Shown piece by piece: positions 44,797 through 53,012 of a stretch of 64,000 bases of DNA. The notes beneath the pieces are model-generated. The model worked only from the letters and a program-made list of their open reading frames with translations. It made no database searches and was not told the DNA's origin. Made by a program: the position numbers and the translations under genes. The DNA comes from JAMIFN01 sp964544605 (lineage in GTDB: Bacteria; Pseudomonadota; Gammaproteobacteria; Burkholderiales; Burkholderiaceae_C). The stretch spans positions 5,149 through 69,148 of the forward strand of contig CAZJBX010000010.1 of NCBI GenBank assembly GCA_964544605.1, in the 5' to 3' direction. Within the stretch, counting starts at the first letter, position 1, and every line of letters starts with the position of its first letter.

Positions 44797-45699
44797 ATGT
44801 CATCCGCCATACGCATTCAAGCCCTACGCAAAATTTACCCCAATGGTTTCGAGGCCCTCAAAGGCATCGACTTCCAAATAAAAGAAGGCGAATTCTTCGG
44901 CCTACTGGGGCCGAATGGTGCAGGCAAAACCACCCTTATCAGCATCTTGGCGGGCCTCTTGCCCGCTAGCAGCGGCAGCATCCAGGTCATGGGCCACGAT
45001 GTCACGCGCCAGCCTCTGCAAACGCGGCGCTTGCTGGGCATCGTGCCGCAAGAACTGGTGTTTGACCCCTTTTTTACCGTGCGTGAGTCGCTGCGTTTTC
45101 AGTCGGGCTATTTCGGCATCAAAAACAATGGCCCGTGGATTGACCACATCTTGCAAGGCTTGGGTTTGGCCGACAAAGCCGATACCAATATGCGTATGCT
45201 CTCAGGCGGCATGAAGCGCCGCATGTTGGTGGCGCAAGCCTTGGTACACAAACCACCCGTGATTGTGCTGGACGAGCCCACGGCTGGCGTGGATGTGGAG
45301 CTGCGCCAAACCCTGTGGCAGTTCGTGAGCGAGCTGAACCGCCAAGGCCATGCCGTGCTGCTGACCACACATTATTTGGAAGAGGCCGAGGCCCTGTGCA
45401 GCCGCATTGGCATGATGAAAGAAGGCGAGTTGATTGCGCTGGCCCCCACCAGCCAACTGCTGGCCGATTGCCAAGGGCTGTTGCTGTCCTTTAAAACCGA
45501 TGTGCCGCTGCCGCCCGCTTTGGCCGCAGGGGCACGCATTACGGGCCGCATTGTGCAACTGCCCCTGGCCCGCAGCGAGGACTTGGAACCCAGCCTCAAA
45601 GCCCTGCGCGAAGCAGGCGTGCCGATGGAAGATGTGGAAATGCGCAAAGCCGACTTGGAAGAAGTCTTTTTGCGCCTGATGCAAGGAGAACGCGCATGA
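44797..45699 (+). CDS. ABC-2 type transporter ATP-binding protein (YadG-like)
   Basis: This is the ATPase of a two-gene exporter. Walker A GPNGAGKTT lies near residue 38, Q-loop GIVPQELVFD, signature LSGGMKRR, Walker B VIVLDEPTAGVD and H-loop TTHYLEE. The 300-residue product has a C-terminal extension of about 80 residues common in the YadG/DrrA group. The permease gene overlaps by 4 bp. Substrate unknown. Confidence 0.92.
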   Translation: MSSAIRIQALRKIYPNGFEALKGIDFQIKEGEFFGLLGPNGAGKTTLISILAGLLPASSGSIQVMGHDVTRQPLQTRRLLGIVPQELVFDPFFTVRESLRFQSGYFGIKNNGPWIDHILQGLGLADKADTNMRMLSGGMKRRMLVAQALVHKPPVIVLDEPTAGVDVELRQTLWQFVSELNRQGHAVLLTTHYLEEAEALCSRIGMMKEGELIALAPTSQLLADCQGLLLSFKTDVPLPPALAAGARITGRIVQLPLARSEDLEPSLKALREAGVPMEDVEMRKADLEEVFLRLMQGERA

Positions 45700-46463
45700 T
45701 TGACCACCTGAGTGGCTGGCAAGCCCTGCTATACAAAGAGGTGCTGCGCTTTTGGAAAGTGGGCCTGCAAACCATTGCTGCGCCTGTTGTCACGGCCATG
45801 CTGTATTTGCTTATCTTCAGCCATGTGCTCAGTGGCCGAGTGGAGGTCTATCCGGGTGTGAACTATGTCGCCTTCTTGGTGCCCGGCTTGGTGATGATGA
45901 GCATTTTGCAAAACGCCTTTGCCAACAGCTCCTCGTCCTTGGTGCAGAGCAAAATCATGGGCAATTTGATATTCCTGCTGCTCACGCCGCTCTCGCACCG
46001 CGCGTGGTTCATCGCCTATATGGGCTCATCTGTGCTGCGCGGCGTGGTTGTGGGTGCGGGTGTGCTATTGGCGGCCCATTTCTTCACCCTCATGCCCTTT
46101 ACCAAGCCCCTATGGATTTTGGCCTTTGCGCTCTTGGGCGCGGGCATATTGGCGAGTTTGGGCATTGTGGCTGGGCTGTGGGCCGACAAATTCGACCAAA
46201 TGGCCACCTTTCAAAACTTCATCATCTTGCCCATGACCTTCTTGAGCGGGGTGTTCTACTCCATTCACTCGCTGCCACCGCTGTGGCTGAAAATCAGCCA
46301 ATTCAATCCCTTTTTCTACATCATTGACGGCTTCCGCTATGGCTTCTTCGGCCAAAGCGATGTCTCGCCCTGGCTCAGTCTGGGCTTTGCGGGCACAGTC
46401 TTTGTGCTGCTGGCGGGCCTGGCCCTGCATCTGCTGAAAATCGGCTACAAAATTCGGCAGTAG
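45696..46463 (+). CDS. ABC-2 type transporter permease (YadH-like)
   Basis: The 255-residue protein has six hydrophobic segments with the ABC-2 pattern: VNYVAFLVPGLVMMSIL in the first half and a re-entrant PMTFLSGVFYSIHSLP motif in the second. It pairs with the preceding ATPase (ATGA overlap). YadGH-type pairs are widely conserved exporters of undetermined substrate. Confidence 0.92.
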   Translation: MIDHLSGWQALLYKEVLRFWKVGLQTIAAPVVTAMLYLLIFSHVLSGRVEVYPGVNYVAFLVPGLVMMSILQNAFANSSSSLVQSKIMGNLIFLLLTPLSHRAWFIAYMGSSVLRGVVVGAGVLLAAHFFTLMPFTKPLWILAFALLGAGILASLGIVAGLWADKFDQMATFQNFIILPMTFLSGVFYSIHSLPPLWLKISQFNPFFYIIDGFRYGFFGQSDVSPWLSLGFAGTVFVLLAGLALHLLKIGYKIRQ

Positions 46464-46525
46464 CTTTGCGGCGGCGGGGCTTATCAGGGCAGGGCAGGTC
46501 TTACCCTAATCTATTTCAAGTCTGC

Positions 46526-46548
46526 GCCGCGTTTTAGCGGCTTTTTTT
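46526..46548 (+). terminator. intrinsic terminator of the ABC transporter operon
   Basis: GCCGC-GTTTTA-GCGGC followed by seven Ts; it overlaps the 3' end of the convergent lspA gene, whose stop codon lies in the loop. Confidence 0.75.
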
Positions 46549-47061
46549 CACCCGCAGGAACTCATCCAGAATCAAACAAAATGCACCAATGGTGATGCCC
46601 ATATCCGCCACATTGAAGGCGGGAAAGTGCCCTTGGTAGAACAGCGGGCTGAGAAAGTCGAAGTGGAAATCGAGGAAATCCACCACATAGCCGTGCCAAC
46701 TGCGGTCAATCAAATTGCCCAATGCGCCGCCCAAGATGCAGCTCAGGGCAAAGGCAAACAGCTTTTGCCCGCCGTGGCGCAGCAAAAAATACACAATAAG
46801 GCAGACTGCGAATACGCTTACGGCCAAAAAAAACCAGCGTTGCCAGCCACCCGCATCGGCCAAGAATGAAAAGGCCGCGCCAGGGTTGTGCCGTCGCGTG
46901 AGGTTGAAGAAGCTGAATACCCGGGTGCTTTCATGCAATTGATAGGCGTTGATGATCAAAATCTTGGTGTATTGATCAAGGGCGGCAATCAAGCCTGCCA
47001 AGCCCAGCCAGAGCCAAAGTTGGTTTTTTTGTGCGGCGGCGGTGTGTTTTTTCTTGGCCAT
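46534..47061 (-). CDS. lspA: lipoprotein signal peptidase (signal peptidase II)
   Basis: LspA cleaves the signal peptide of diacylated prolipoproteins in the inner membrane. Four membrane segments are visible, with RRHNPGAAFSFL, GALGNLIDR, the first catalytic Asp128 in YVVDF and the second Asp153 in FPAFNVADMGI. Length is 175 residues. ileS and ribF, its usual upstream partners, are not adjacent, so this copy is detached from the common ribF-ileS-lspA cluster. Confidence 0.95.
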   Translation of the reverse strand: MAKKKHTAAAQKNQLWLWLGLAGLIAALDQYTKILIINAYQLHESTRVFSFFNLTRRHNPGAAFSFLADAGGWQRWFFLAVSVFAVCLIVYFLLRHGGQKLFAFALSCILGGALGNLIDRSWHGYVVDFLDFHFDFLSPLFYQGHFPAFNVADMGITIGAFCLILDEFLRVKKSR

Positions 47062-47207
47062 GTGGGGCAGTGGTGCAAAGTGCAGTCAATTGGGGCGAAA
47101 GGGCAGGGCGAACAAGGCTGCCATTCTAGCTGCCGCTGGCGGCAGCGCCCTTGCAAGGCGGTAGAATCGCTGGGCTATCCGTACTTCAACACAAAAGGCC
47201 CCTGACC

Positions 47208-48188
47208 ATGAGCCAAACCCCCGCCCCCATTGATCCCAAAGATTTCCGCAATGCCCTGTCCATGTTCGCCACAGGCGTGACCATTGTCACCACCCGCTCG
47301 GCCTCGGGCGAGGCCGTGGGCATCACCGCCAATAGCTTTAACTCTGTATCGCTCGACCCCCCACTGGTGCTGTGGAGCTTGGCGAAAAACGCTTACAGCT
47401 TGCCCGTCTTCCAAGAAGCCAAAGAGTGGAATGTGCACATTCTCTCGAACGAGCAAGAGGATTTGTCGAACAAATTTGCGAAAAAAGGCGAAGACAAATT
47501 TGCTGGCATTGCACTCGATGATGGCGTGACCAACTCGCCTTTGCTGCCAGGTTGTACGGCGCGTTTTCAGTGCAAAACCATGTTTGAGTACGAGGGCGGC
47601 GACCACATTATTTTTGTGGGCGAGGTGCTGGCCTACGACCGCCAACCCACGCCGCCGCTGCTCTATGTCAGTGGCAATTACGCTTTGGCGACAAAGAAAT
47701 CGGCTGCCGTGGCAACCGAGGCCATTGCCAGCGAAGCCGAGGCCAATAGCGCATCGGCCCTGTTCTCTGAAGACCTGCTGGGCTATTTGCTCGGCCGCGC
47801 CCACTACCAGCTCATGCACAGCGTGCGCCCCGTGATGCAGCAATACGAGCTGAGCGAAAAAGACTTTTTCGCCCTCTCTTTGCTCTCAGTGCGCGAGCGC
47901 ATTGCTGCCGATGAAATCGCCCAGCACACCGCCTACACGGGCGCAGGCGTGGGCGCCGATGCCTTGGCCAGCTTGCTCGGCCGTGGCCTGATTGCCCAAG
48001 AGGGCGAGCATTTCGTCATCAGCGCTCAAGGGCGCGATGCCATGGCCCACATCATTGCCGCTGCGCAAGCGCAAGAGGCCGATTTGGTCGAGCACATGGG
48101 CGCGATGGAAGTGACTGCGCTGCGCAATTTGCTCAAACGCAGCATAGCCGCCACCGATCCTGGCCTGAGCAAGCTCTGGAAGGCTTGA
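47208..48188 (+). CDS. flavin reductase-like domain fused to a MarR-like winged-helix domain
   Basis: The N-terminal ~165 residues are a FMN-binding split-barrel flavin reductase of two-component monooxygenases (FRNALSMFATGVTIVTT, GITANSFNSVSLDPPLVLWS, FVGEVLAYD). The C-terminal ~150 residues (LLGYLLGRAHYQLMHSVRP and then LLSVRERIAADEIA) resemble a MarR-type winged helix. Similar fusions act as reductases in aromatic or steroid ring hydroxylation, where the extra domain senses the substrate. No oxygenase component is encoded in the window. It lies 71 bp before a meta-cleavage hydratase gene. ATG 47208 is the start. Confidence 0.8.
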   Translation: MSQTPAPIDPKDFRNALSMFATGVTIVTTRSASGEAVGITANSFNSVSLDPPLVLWSLAKNAYSLPVFQEAKEWNVHILSNEQEDLSNKFAKKGEDKFAGIALDDGVTNSPLLPGCTARFQCKTMFEYEGGDHIIFVGEVLAYDRQPTPPLLYVSGNYALATKKSAAVATEAIASEAEANSASALFSEDLLGYLLGRAHYQLMHSVRPVMQQYELSEKDFFALSLLSVRERIAADEIAQHTAYTGAGVGADALASLLGRGLIAQEGEHFVISAQGRDAMAHIIAAAQAQEADLVEHMGAMEVTALRNLLKRSIAATDPGLSKLWKA

Positions 48189-48259
48189 GCCGCTGCCCCT
48201 AAAGCCCCCAGCCCAAGCCTTAGCCCCACACCAAACTTCACCGAAGAAAGCACAAATTC

Positions 48260-49042
48260 ATGGACGCCAAACTGATTGAACAACTGGGCGATGAACTCTA
48301 TACCGCCTTGGTTGAGCGCAAGCCCATCACGCCTTTTACCGACCGCTACAGCGACATCACGATTGACGATGCCTACAACATCCAGCAGCGCATGATTCAA
48401 CGCCGCCTCGACAATGGCGAGCGCATCACAGGCAAAAAAATCGGCGTGACCTCAGCGGCCGTGCAAAACATGCTGGGTGTGTACCAGCCTGATTTTGGCT
48501 ATTTGCTCGATGGCATGTTCATTGAAGAAGGGCAGGCCATTCAGACCTCTGACATGATTGCCCCCCGCGCCGAGGGCGAGATTGCCTTCATCCTCAAGCG
48601 CGACCTCATGGGCCCGGGCTTGACCATGGCCGATGTATTGCGTGCCACCGATTGCGTCATGGCCTGTTTTGAAATCGTCGATTCCCGCATCCAAGACTGG
48701 AACATCAAAATCCAAGACACCGTGGCCGATAACGCCTCTTGCGGTGTCTATGCCTTGGGCGGTGTGCTGGGCGACCCGCGCCAGCTCGACTTGGGCTTGT
48801 GCGGCATGGTGCTGGAGAAAAACGGCCAAATCATCGCCACGGGCGCTGGTGCAGCCGCTTTGGGCCACCCTGCCAATGCCATTGCTTGGCTGGGCAATAC
48901 CTTGGGCCGCCGTGGTATCCCATTGAAGGCGGGCGAGGTCATCCTCTCTGGCTCTTTGGCCCCCCTCATCCCCGTGCAAAAAGGCGACCACCTGCGCTGC
49001 ACCATTGCTGGCATGGGCCACTGCGCCATTCGCTTTGAATAA
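48260..49042 (+). CDS. 2-keto-4-pentenoate hydratase family protein (meta-cleavage type)
   Basis: The 260-residue protein belongs to the MhpD/DmpE/DmpH/TesE group that hydrates 2-hydroxydienoates or decarboxylates 4-oxalocrotonate after aromatic ring meta-cleavage. Family features are ERITGKKIGVTSAAVQ, PRAEGEIAFIL and CFEIVDSRIQDW (Mg2+-binding Glu/Asp), and ATGAGAAALGHPANAIAWL. With the flavin reductase upstream it looks like a remnant or split part of a ring-degradation pathway; no dioxygenase, aldolase or hydrolase of the pathway is seen nearby. Confidence 0.85.
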   Translation: MDAKLIEQLGDELYTALVERKPITPFTDRYSDITIDDAYNIQQRMIQRRLDNGERITGKKIGVTSAAVQNMLGVYQPDFGYLLDGMFIEEGQAIQTSDMIAPRAEGEIAFILKRDLMGPGLTMADVLRATDCVMACFEIVDSRIQDWNIKIQDTVADNASCGVYALGGVLGDPRQLDLGLCGMVLEKNGQIIATGAGAAALGHPANAIAWLGNTLGRRGIPLKAGEVILSGSLAPLIPVQKGDHLRCTIAGMGHCAIRFE

Positions 49043-49070
49043 GCTGTTTCACGCATCCTAAAGGACGCCC

Positions 49071-50489
49071 ATGGCCAAAAAGACCCCCGCCGAAGTGTTG
49101 CAAATGGTGCAAGACGAGGCCGTTCGCTTCATTGACTTCCGCTTCACCGACACCTTGGGCCGCTGGCACCATTTGAGCGTGCCCGTGTCCCATTTTGATG
49201 AAGACAAATTCAGCGAGGGCTTGGCCTTTGACGGCTCCTCCATGCCCGGCTGGAAGGGGGTGGAAGCCTCCGACATGCTGCTCATGCCCGATGCCAACAG
49301 CGCCTTTATTGACCCCTTTGTCGATGAAATCACCTTGGTGCTCATCTGCGATGTGGTCGAACCTGCTGACGGCAAAGCCTATGAGCGCGACCCGCGCTCC
49401 ATTGCCAAACGCGCCGAAGCCTATCTCAAGCAATCGGGCTTGGGCGATACCGCCTATTTCGGCCCTGAGCCTGAATTCTTTCTATTCGACAGCGTGCGCT
49501 GGAGCACCCAGCCTGGCCACAGCTTTTACGCCATTGACGACTACGAAGCGCCCTGGAACAGCGGCCACCCCATGCAGGGTGAAAACCGTGGCCATCGCCC
49601 CCGCAGCAAGGGCGGCTATGCGCCTGTGGCCCCAGTCGATAGCAGTGTGGACATCCGCAACGAAATTTCCGAAGTACTGGAGTCTTTGGGCATCCCCGTT
49701 GAAGTGCACCATCACGAGGTCGCCGCCGCTGGCCAGTGCGAGATTGGCACCCGTTTTTCCACCTTGCTGGAGCGTGCCGACTGGACGCTGATGCAAAAGT
49801 ATGTGATTCAAAATGTGGCCGACGCCTATGGCAAAACCGCCACTTTTATGCCCAAACCCTATGCGGGCGACAACGGCTCAGGGATGCATGTGCACCAATC
49901 CATTTGGCGCGATGGCAAAAACCTGTTTGCCGGCAGCGGTTATGCGGGCCTGTCTGAGCTGGCCCTGTATTACATTGGCGGCCTCATCAAGCACGCACGG
50001 GCACTCAATGCCATCACCAACCCCAGCATCAACAGCTACAAGCGCTTGGTGCCGCATTTTGAAGCGCCAGTCAAACTCGCTTACTCGGCGAAAAACCGCT
50101 CGGCCTCCATCCGCATCCCCAATGTCGCCTCAGACAAAGCCCGCCGTGTGGAAGCGCGTTTTCCTGACCCCTTGATGAACCCCTATCTGGGCTTTGCCGC
50201 CCTGATGATGGCGGGCTTGGATGGCATTGAAAACAAAATCCACCCTGGCGAGGCCGCCACCAAAGACCTCTACCACCTGCCGCCAGAGGAGGACAAACTC
50301 GTGCCCACGGTTTGCGCCAGCCTTGAGGAAGCCCTCAAAGCCTTGGACGAAGACCGCCACTTCCTCACCAAAGGCGGCGTCTTCACCGATGGCTGGATTG
50401 ACAGCTACATCGATTTGAAGGCGCAAGAGCTGACCCGCTATCGAATCGAAGTCACGCCAGCTGAATACGATATGTATTACTCGCTCTAA
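49071..50489 (+). CDS. glnA: glutamine synthetase type I
   Basis: GlnA makes glutamine from glutamate, ammonia and ATP. The 472-residue sequence has LAFDGSSMPGWKGVEASDM, GPEPEFFLFD, HHHEVAAAGQCEIG, GSGMHVHQS and NRSASIRIP. The adenylylation loop KDLYHLPPEE keeps the modifiable Tyr401, although the usual Asp after Tyr is His. The nitrogen-regulation genes ntrBC that often follow are absent. A strong terminator closes the gene. Confidence 0.96.
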   Translation: MAKKTPAEVLQMVQDEAVRFIDFRFTDTLGRWHHLSVPVSHFDEDKFSEGLAFDGSSMPGWKGVEASDMLLMPDANSAFIDPFVDEITLVLICDVVEPADGKAYERDPRSIAKRAEAYLKQSGLGDTAYFGPEPEFFLFDSVRWSTQPGHSFYAIDDYEAPWNSGHPMQGENRGHRPRSKGGYAPVAPVDSSVDIRNEISEVLESLGIPVEVHHHEVAAAGQCEIGTRFSTLLERADWTLMQKYVIQNVADAYGKTATFMPKPYAGDNGSGMHVHQSIWRDGKNLFAGSGYAGLSELALYYIGGLIKHARALNAITNPSINSYKRLVPHFEAPVKLAYSAKNRSASIRIPNVASDKARRVEARFPDPLMNPYLGFAALMMAGLDGIENKIHPGEAATKDLYHLPPEEDKLVPTVCASLEEALKALDEDRHFLTKGGVFTDGWIDSYIDLKAQELTRYRIEVTPAEYDMYYSL

Positions 50490-50514
50490 GCCTTGGGGGC
50501 AAGGGCCGCAAAAT

Positions 50515-50544
50515 AAAAAACCGAAGCCAGTGCTTCGGTTTTTT
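50515..50544. terminator. bidirectional intrinsic terminator after glnA
   Basis: CCGAAGC-CAGT-GCTTCGG is flanked by A6 and T6, so it serves glnA and the convergent DUF2817 gene. Confidence 0.93.
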
Positions 50545-50580
50545 GATGGCCTGATGGCAGGGGCGGCGTGCTGGGCGAAA

Positions 50581-51690
50581 TCAGCCCTGCGCCAAGCCAT
50601 CTAAGGCTTGCAAGGCCAAATGGCAGGCTTGCGCCATGGCCGTGTTTTGCGCCTCAGGATCCGTCAGCAGGCTGACCTTGCGCATCAAGCCGTGAATCTG
50701 CTCGCGCTCTTGTGTGCTGGCTTCAGGGTGACCATAGAGCCAGTAAGAGGAGCGGGCCGCCGCCGACATCTCTTGCAAAGACTCGCTGATGGGAAAGTAT
50801 GCGGCCAAACCCGTGTACTGCGCCTGCGGGCATTCTTGCGCAAAGCTGACCACAGGGTTGCCCGTGCCAAAAGGAATCAGCGTTTGCTCGGCATCGGGTC
50901 GGGCCACAAGCTCAGGGTGATCGGCAGGGCCCCACCAACTTTGGGCGCGGGCAATGGCGGCATCATCGTCGGGCAGGGCATTGGCCACCAAAGTGGCCGC
51001 GCCGCTGCTCACGCCCCAGCCACGGCGCAAATCCAGCCAAGCCACTTGCTCGGCCTGCGCGGCGTGCTGGCGCAGCAGTTCGCGCCAGCGCAGTTGCGCC
51101 CAGCTTGGCTCGTGGCCGCCAAAATACATGCCATCGGGGTGGCTGTGCTGGCCTTTTTGGTAGATGTTGAAAAGGGCGTAAATGCCGTGTTTTTGCACCA
51201 AATGCAGTGATTTTTCTTCAAATTGCTGCATTTCCCAAGGTGCTTTCAGCCCTTCGCCATGCAGTTCGGCATAGGCTTTGTTCTCAGGCAGGGGTTGGTC
51301 AAAGTCCACAAAATTGCGCATGAAGTTGACATTGTTCGCATCAGTAAAAGCCCAGTAGGACATGCCCCAAGGGTTGATGCCATGCACATAGAGCACGCTC
51401 ACCTCTCGCTCGTGCAGGCGCTGCTGCCAGCGCGGGTCTTGCAGCAAATAGCTTTGCAAGGCGCTGCCAGTAAAGCCATCTGCGCCTTGGCTGCCGCAAC
51501 TGATGATGAGCAGGCGTTTGGCCTGCGCTGGGCCTTGCAAAGCCGCATCCATGGCCAAAGTTTCGCCAGCCAAGCCCAGCTCGGCGGCCTCAAAACTTTG
51601 CAAAACTGCGCCCGCTTGTGCGGCGGCGCGCAGAAACTTCTCGCGGGCTTGCGCGTAATCACTAGAAAAAGCCTCTTGGGGCTGCATCAT
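50581..51690 (-). CDS. DUF2817 family protein (M14-like metallopeptidase fold)
   Basis: The 369-residue protein matches DUF2817, a group related to zinc carboxypeptidases: SCGSQGADGFTGSALQ in place of the more usual SGtHGvEGfxGSaxQ, then VHGINPWGMSYWAF, NNVNFMRNFVDF and PLPENKAYAELH. In the first motif the consensus His-Gly-Val-Glu is Gln-Gly-Ala-Asp, so one expected zinc ligand is replaced. The start (tandem ATGs at 51690/51687) overlaps the stop of the M20 gene; a peptide- or amide-processing partnership is possible. Confidence 0.78.
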   Translation of the reverse strand: MMQPQEAFSSDYAQAREKFLRAAAQAGAVLQSFEAAELGLAGETLAMDAALQGPAQAKRLLIISCGSQGADGFTGSALQSYLLQDPRWQQRLHEREVSVLYVHGINPWGMSYWAFTDANNVNFMRNFVDFDQPLPENKAYAELHGEGLKAPWEMQQFEEKSLHLVQKHGIYALFNIYQKGQHSHPDGMYFGGHEPSWAQLRWRELLRQHAAQAEQVAWLDLRRGWGVSSGAATLVANALPDDDAAIARAQSWWGPADHPELVARPDAEQTLIPFGTGNPVVSFAQECPQAQYTGLAAYFPISESLQEMSAAARSSYWLYGHPEASTQEREQIHGLMRKVSLLTDPEAQNTAMAQACHLALQALDGLAQG

Positions 51691-52910
51691 GCTGGCTTCT
51701 CCTTTGTTTGTTGGCTGTGGGCCAGCAGGCGCTCGGCCAAGGCTGCCCAAAAATGGATGCCGCGCTCAAGCAGGGCATCGTTGAAGTCATAACTGGGGTT
51801 GTGCAACATGCACGGGCCCATGCCGTGGCCGGCATCGCGGTGATCGCCCTCGCCATTGCCTAAAAAGAAGTAGCAACCGGGCTTGGCTTGCAGCATATAG
51901 GCAAAGTCCTCTGCGCCCATCGTCGGCTCTTGTTCGCCGCTGGCCTCTGGGCCGAACAGCTCGGCGGCCAAGTCGCGCACCTGCTGCGCGTGTTCGGCAT
52001 GGTTGATGGTGGGCGGGTAGCTGCGTATGAATTCAAATTCAGCCGTGCAGCCGTAAGCGGCAGCCAGTTGCTGCGTCATCTCACGCATCCGCGCCTCAAT
52101 CAAATCGAGCACTTCAAGGCTGAAGGTGCGCACCGTGCCATCGAGTCGGCAGTGGTTGGGCAGCACATTATTGGCCTCGCCCGCTTGCAAAATCGTCACG
52201 CTAATCACGCCCGCATCAATCGGCCGAACATTGCGGCTGACGATGCTTTGAAAGCCCTGAATCAAGGCCGCCGCCGCCACCACGGGGTCTTGGCCCAAAT
52301 GCGGCATGGCGGCGTGGCTGCCTTTGCCCGTGATGCGGATGTGGAACTCATTGGACGAAGCCATAACTGGCCCCGCACTGGCGGCAATATGGCCGGCGGG
52401 CAGGCCGGGCCAGTTGTGCAGGCCATACACGGCATCCACGGGGTAGTGGCTGAACAGCCCCTCATCCATCATGGCCTTGGCGCCGCCGCCGCCTTCTTCA
52501 GCGGGCTGAAAGATGAAGACCACTTCGCCATCAAAACTGCCGTGCTGGGCCAAATACTGCGCCGCGCCCAGCAGCATGGCGGTGTGGCCGTCATGGCCGC
52601 AGGCGTGCATACGCCCAGCATGGCGTGAGGCGTGGGCAAAGGTATTGGCCTCTTGTATGGGCAGCGCATCCATATCGGCGCGCAAACCAATGCGGCGCTG
52701 GCTTTGGCCCTTTTTCAGCAGGCCAACGACACCTGTTTGGCCCAAACCTTGGTGCACTTGCAGGCCCCAGCTTTGCAGTTTTTCCGCCACGATGGCGCTG
52801 GTGCGCAGCTCGGCAAAGGCCAGCTCAGGGTGGGCGTGCAAATCACGGCGCAGTTGCTGTATATGGGGCAACTCGGTCTGTAAAAAGCGGGGCAGGGCGG
52901 CGGCAATCAT
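51687..52910 (-). CDS. M20 family amidohydrolase (hippurate hydrolase-like)
   Basis: This 407-residue zinc-dependent amidohydrolase has RRDLHAHPELAF, LRADMDALPI, MHACGHDGHTAMLLGAA and FQPAEEGGGGAKAM with the catalytic Glu, as well as the MGAEDFAYML C-terminal metal motif. It belongs to the IAA-amino-acid hydrolase/hippuricase group that cleaves N-acyl amino acids. ATG 52910 is taken as the start. It overlaps the DUF2817 gene downstream. Confidence 0.92.
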   Translation of the reverse strand: MIAAALPRFLQTELPHIQQLRRDLHAHPELAFAELRTSAIVAEKLQSWGLQVHQGLGQTGVVGLLKKGQSQRRIGLRADMDALPIQEANTFAHASRHAGRMHACGHDGHTAMLLGAAQYLAQHGSFDGEVVFIFQPAEEGGGGAKAMMDEGLFSHYPVDAVYGLHNWPGLPAGHIAASAGPVMASSNEFHIRITGKGSHAAMPHLGQDPVVAAAALIQGFQSIVSRNVRPIDAGVISVTILQAGEANNVLPNHCRLDGTVRTFSLEVLDLIEARMREMTQQLAAAYGCTAEFEFIRSYPPTINHAEHAQQVRDLAAELFGPEASGEQEPTMGAEDFAYMLQAKPGCYFFLGNGEGDHRDAGHGMGPCMLHNPSYDFNDALLERGIHFWAALAERLLAHSQQTKEKPA

Positions 52911-53012
52911 GGCAAAGAATGTAGCACAGGGCAGGGCTTGTGATTCCTGCGGGCCCATAGGGGCCAGCGGGTTTCATCGGCCCTGCTTTTAGGCCGTCAT
53001 GAAGGGCGGTGT

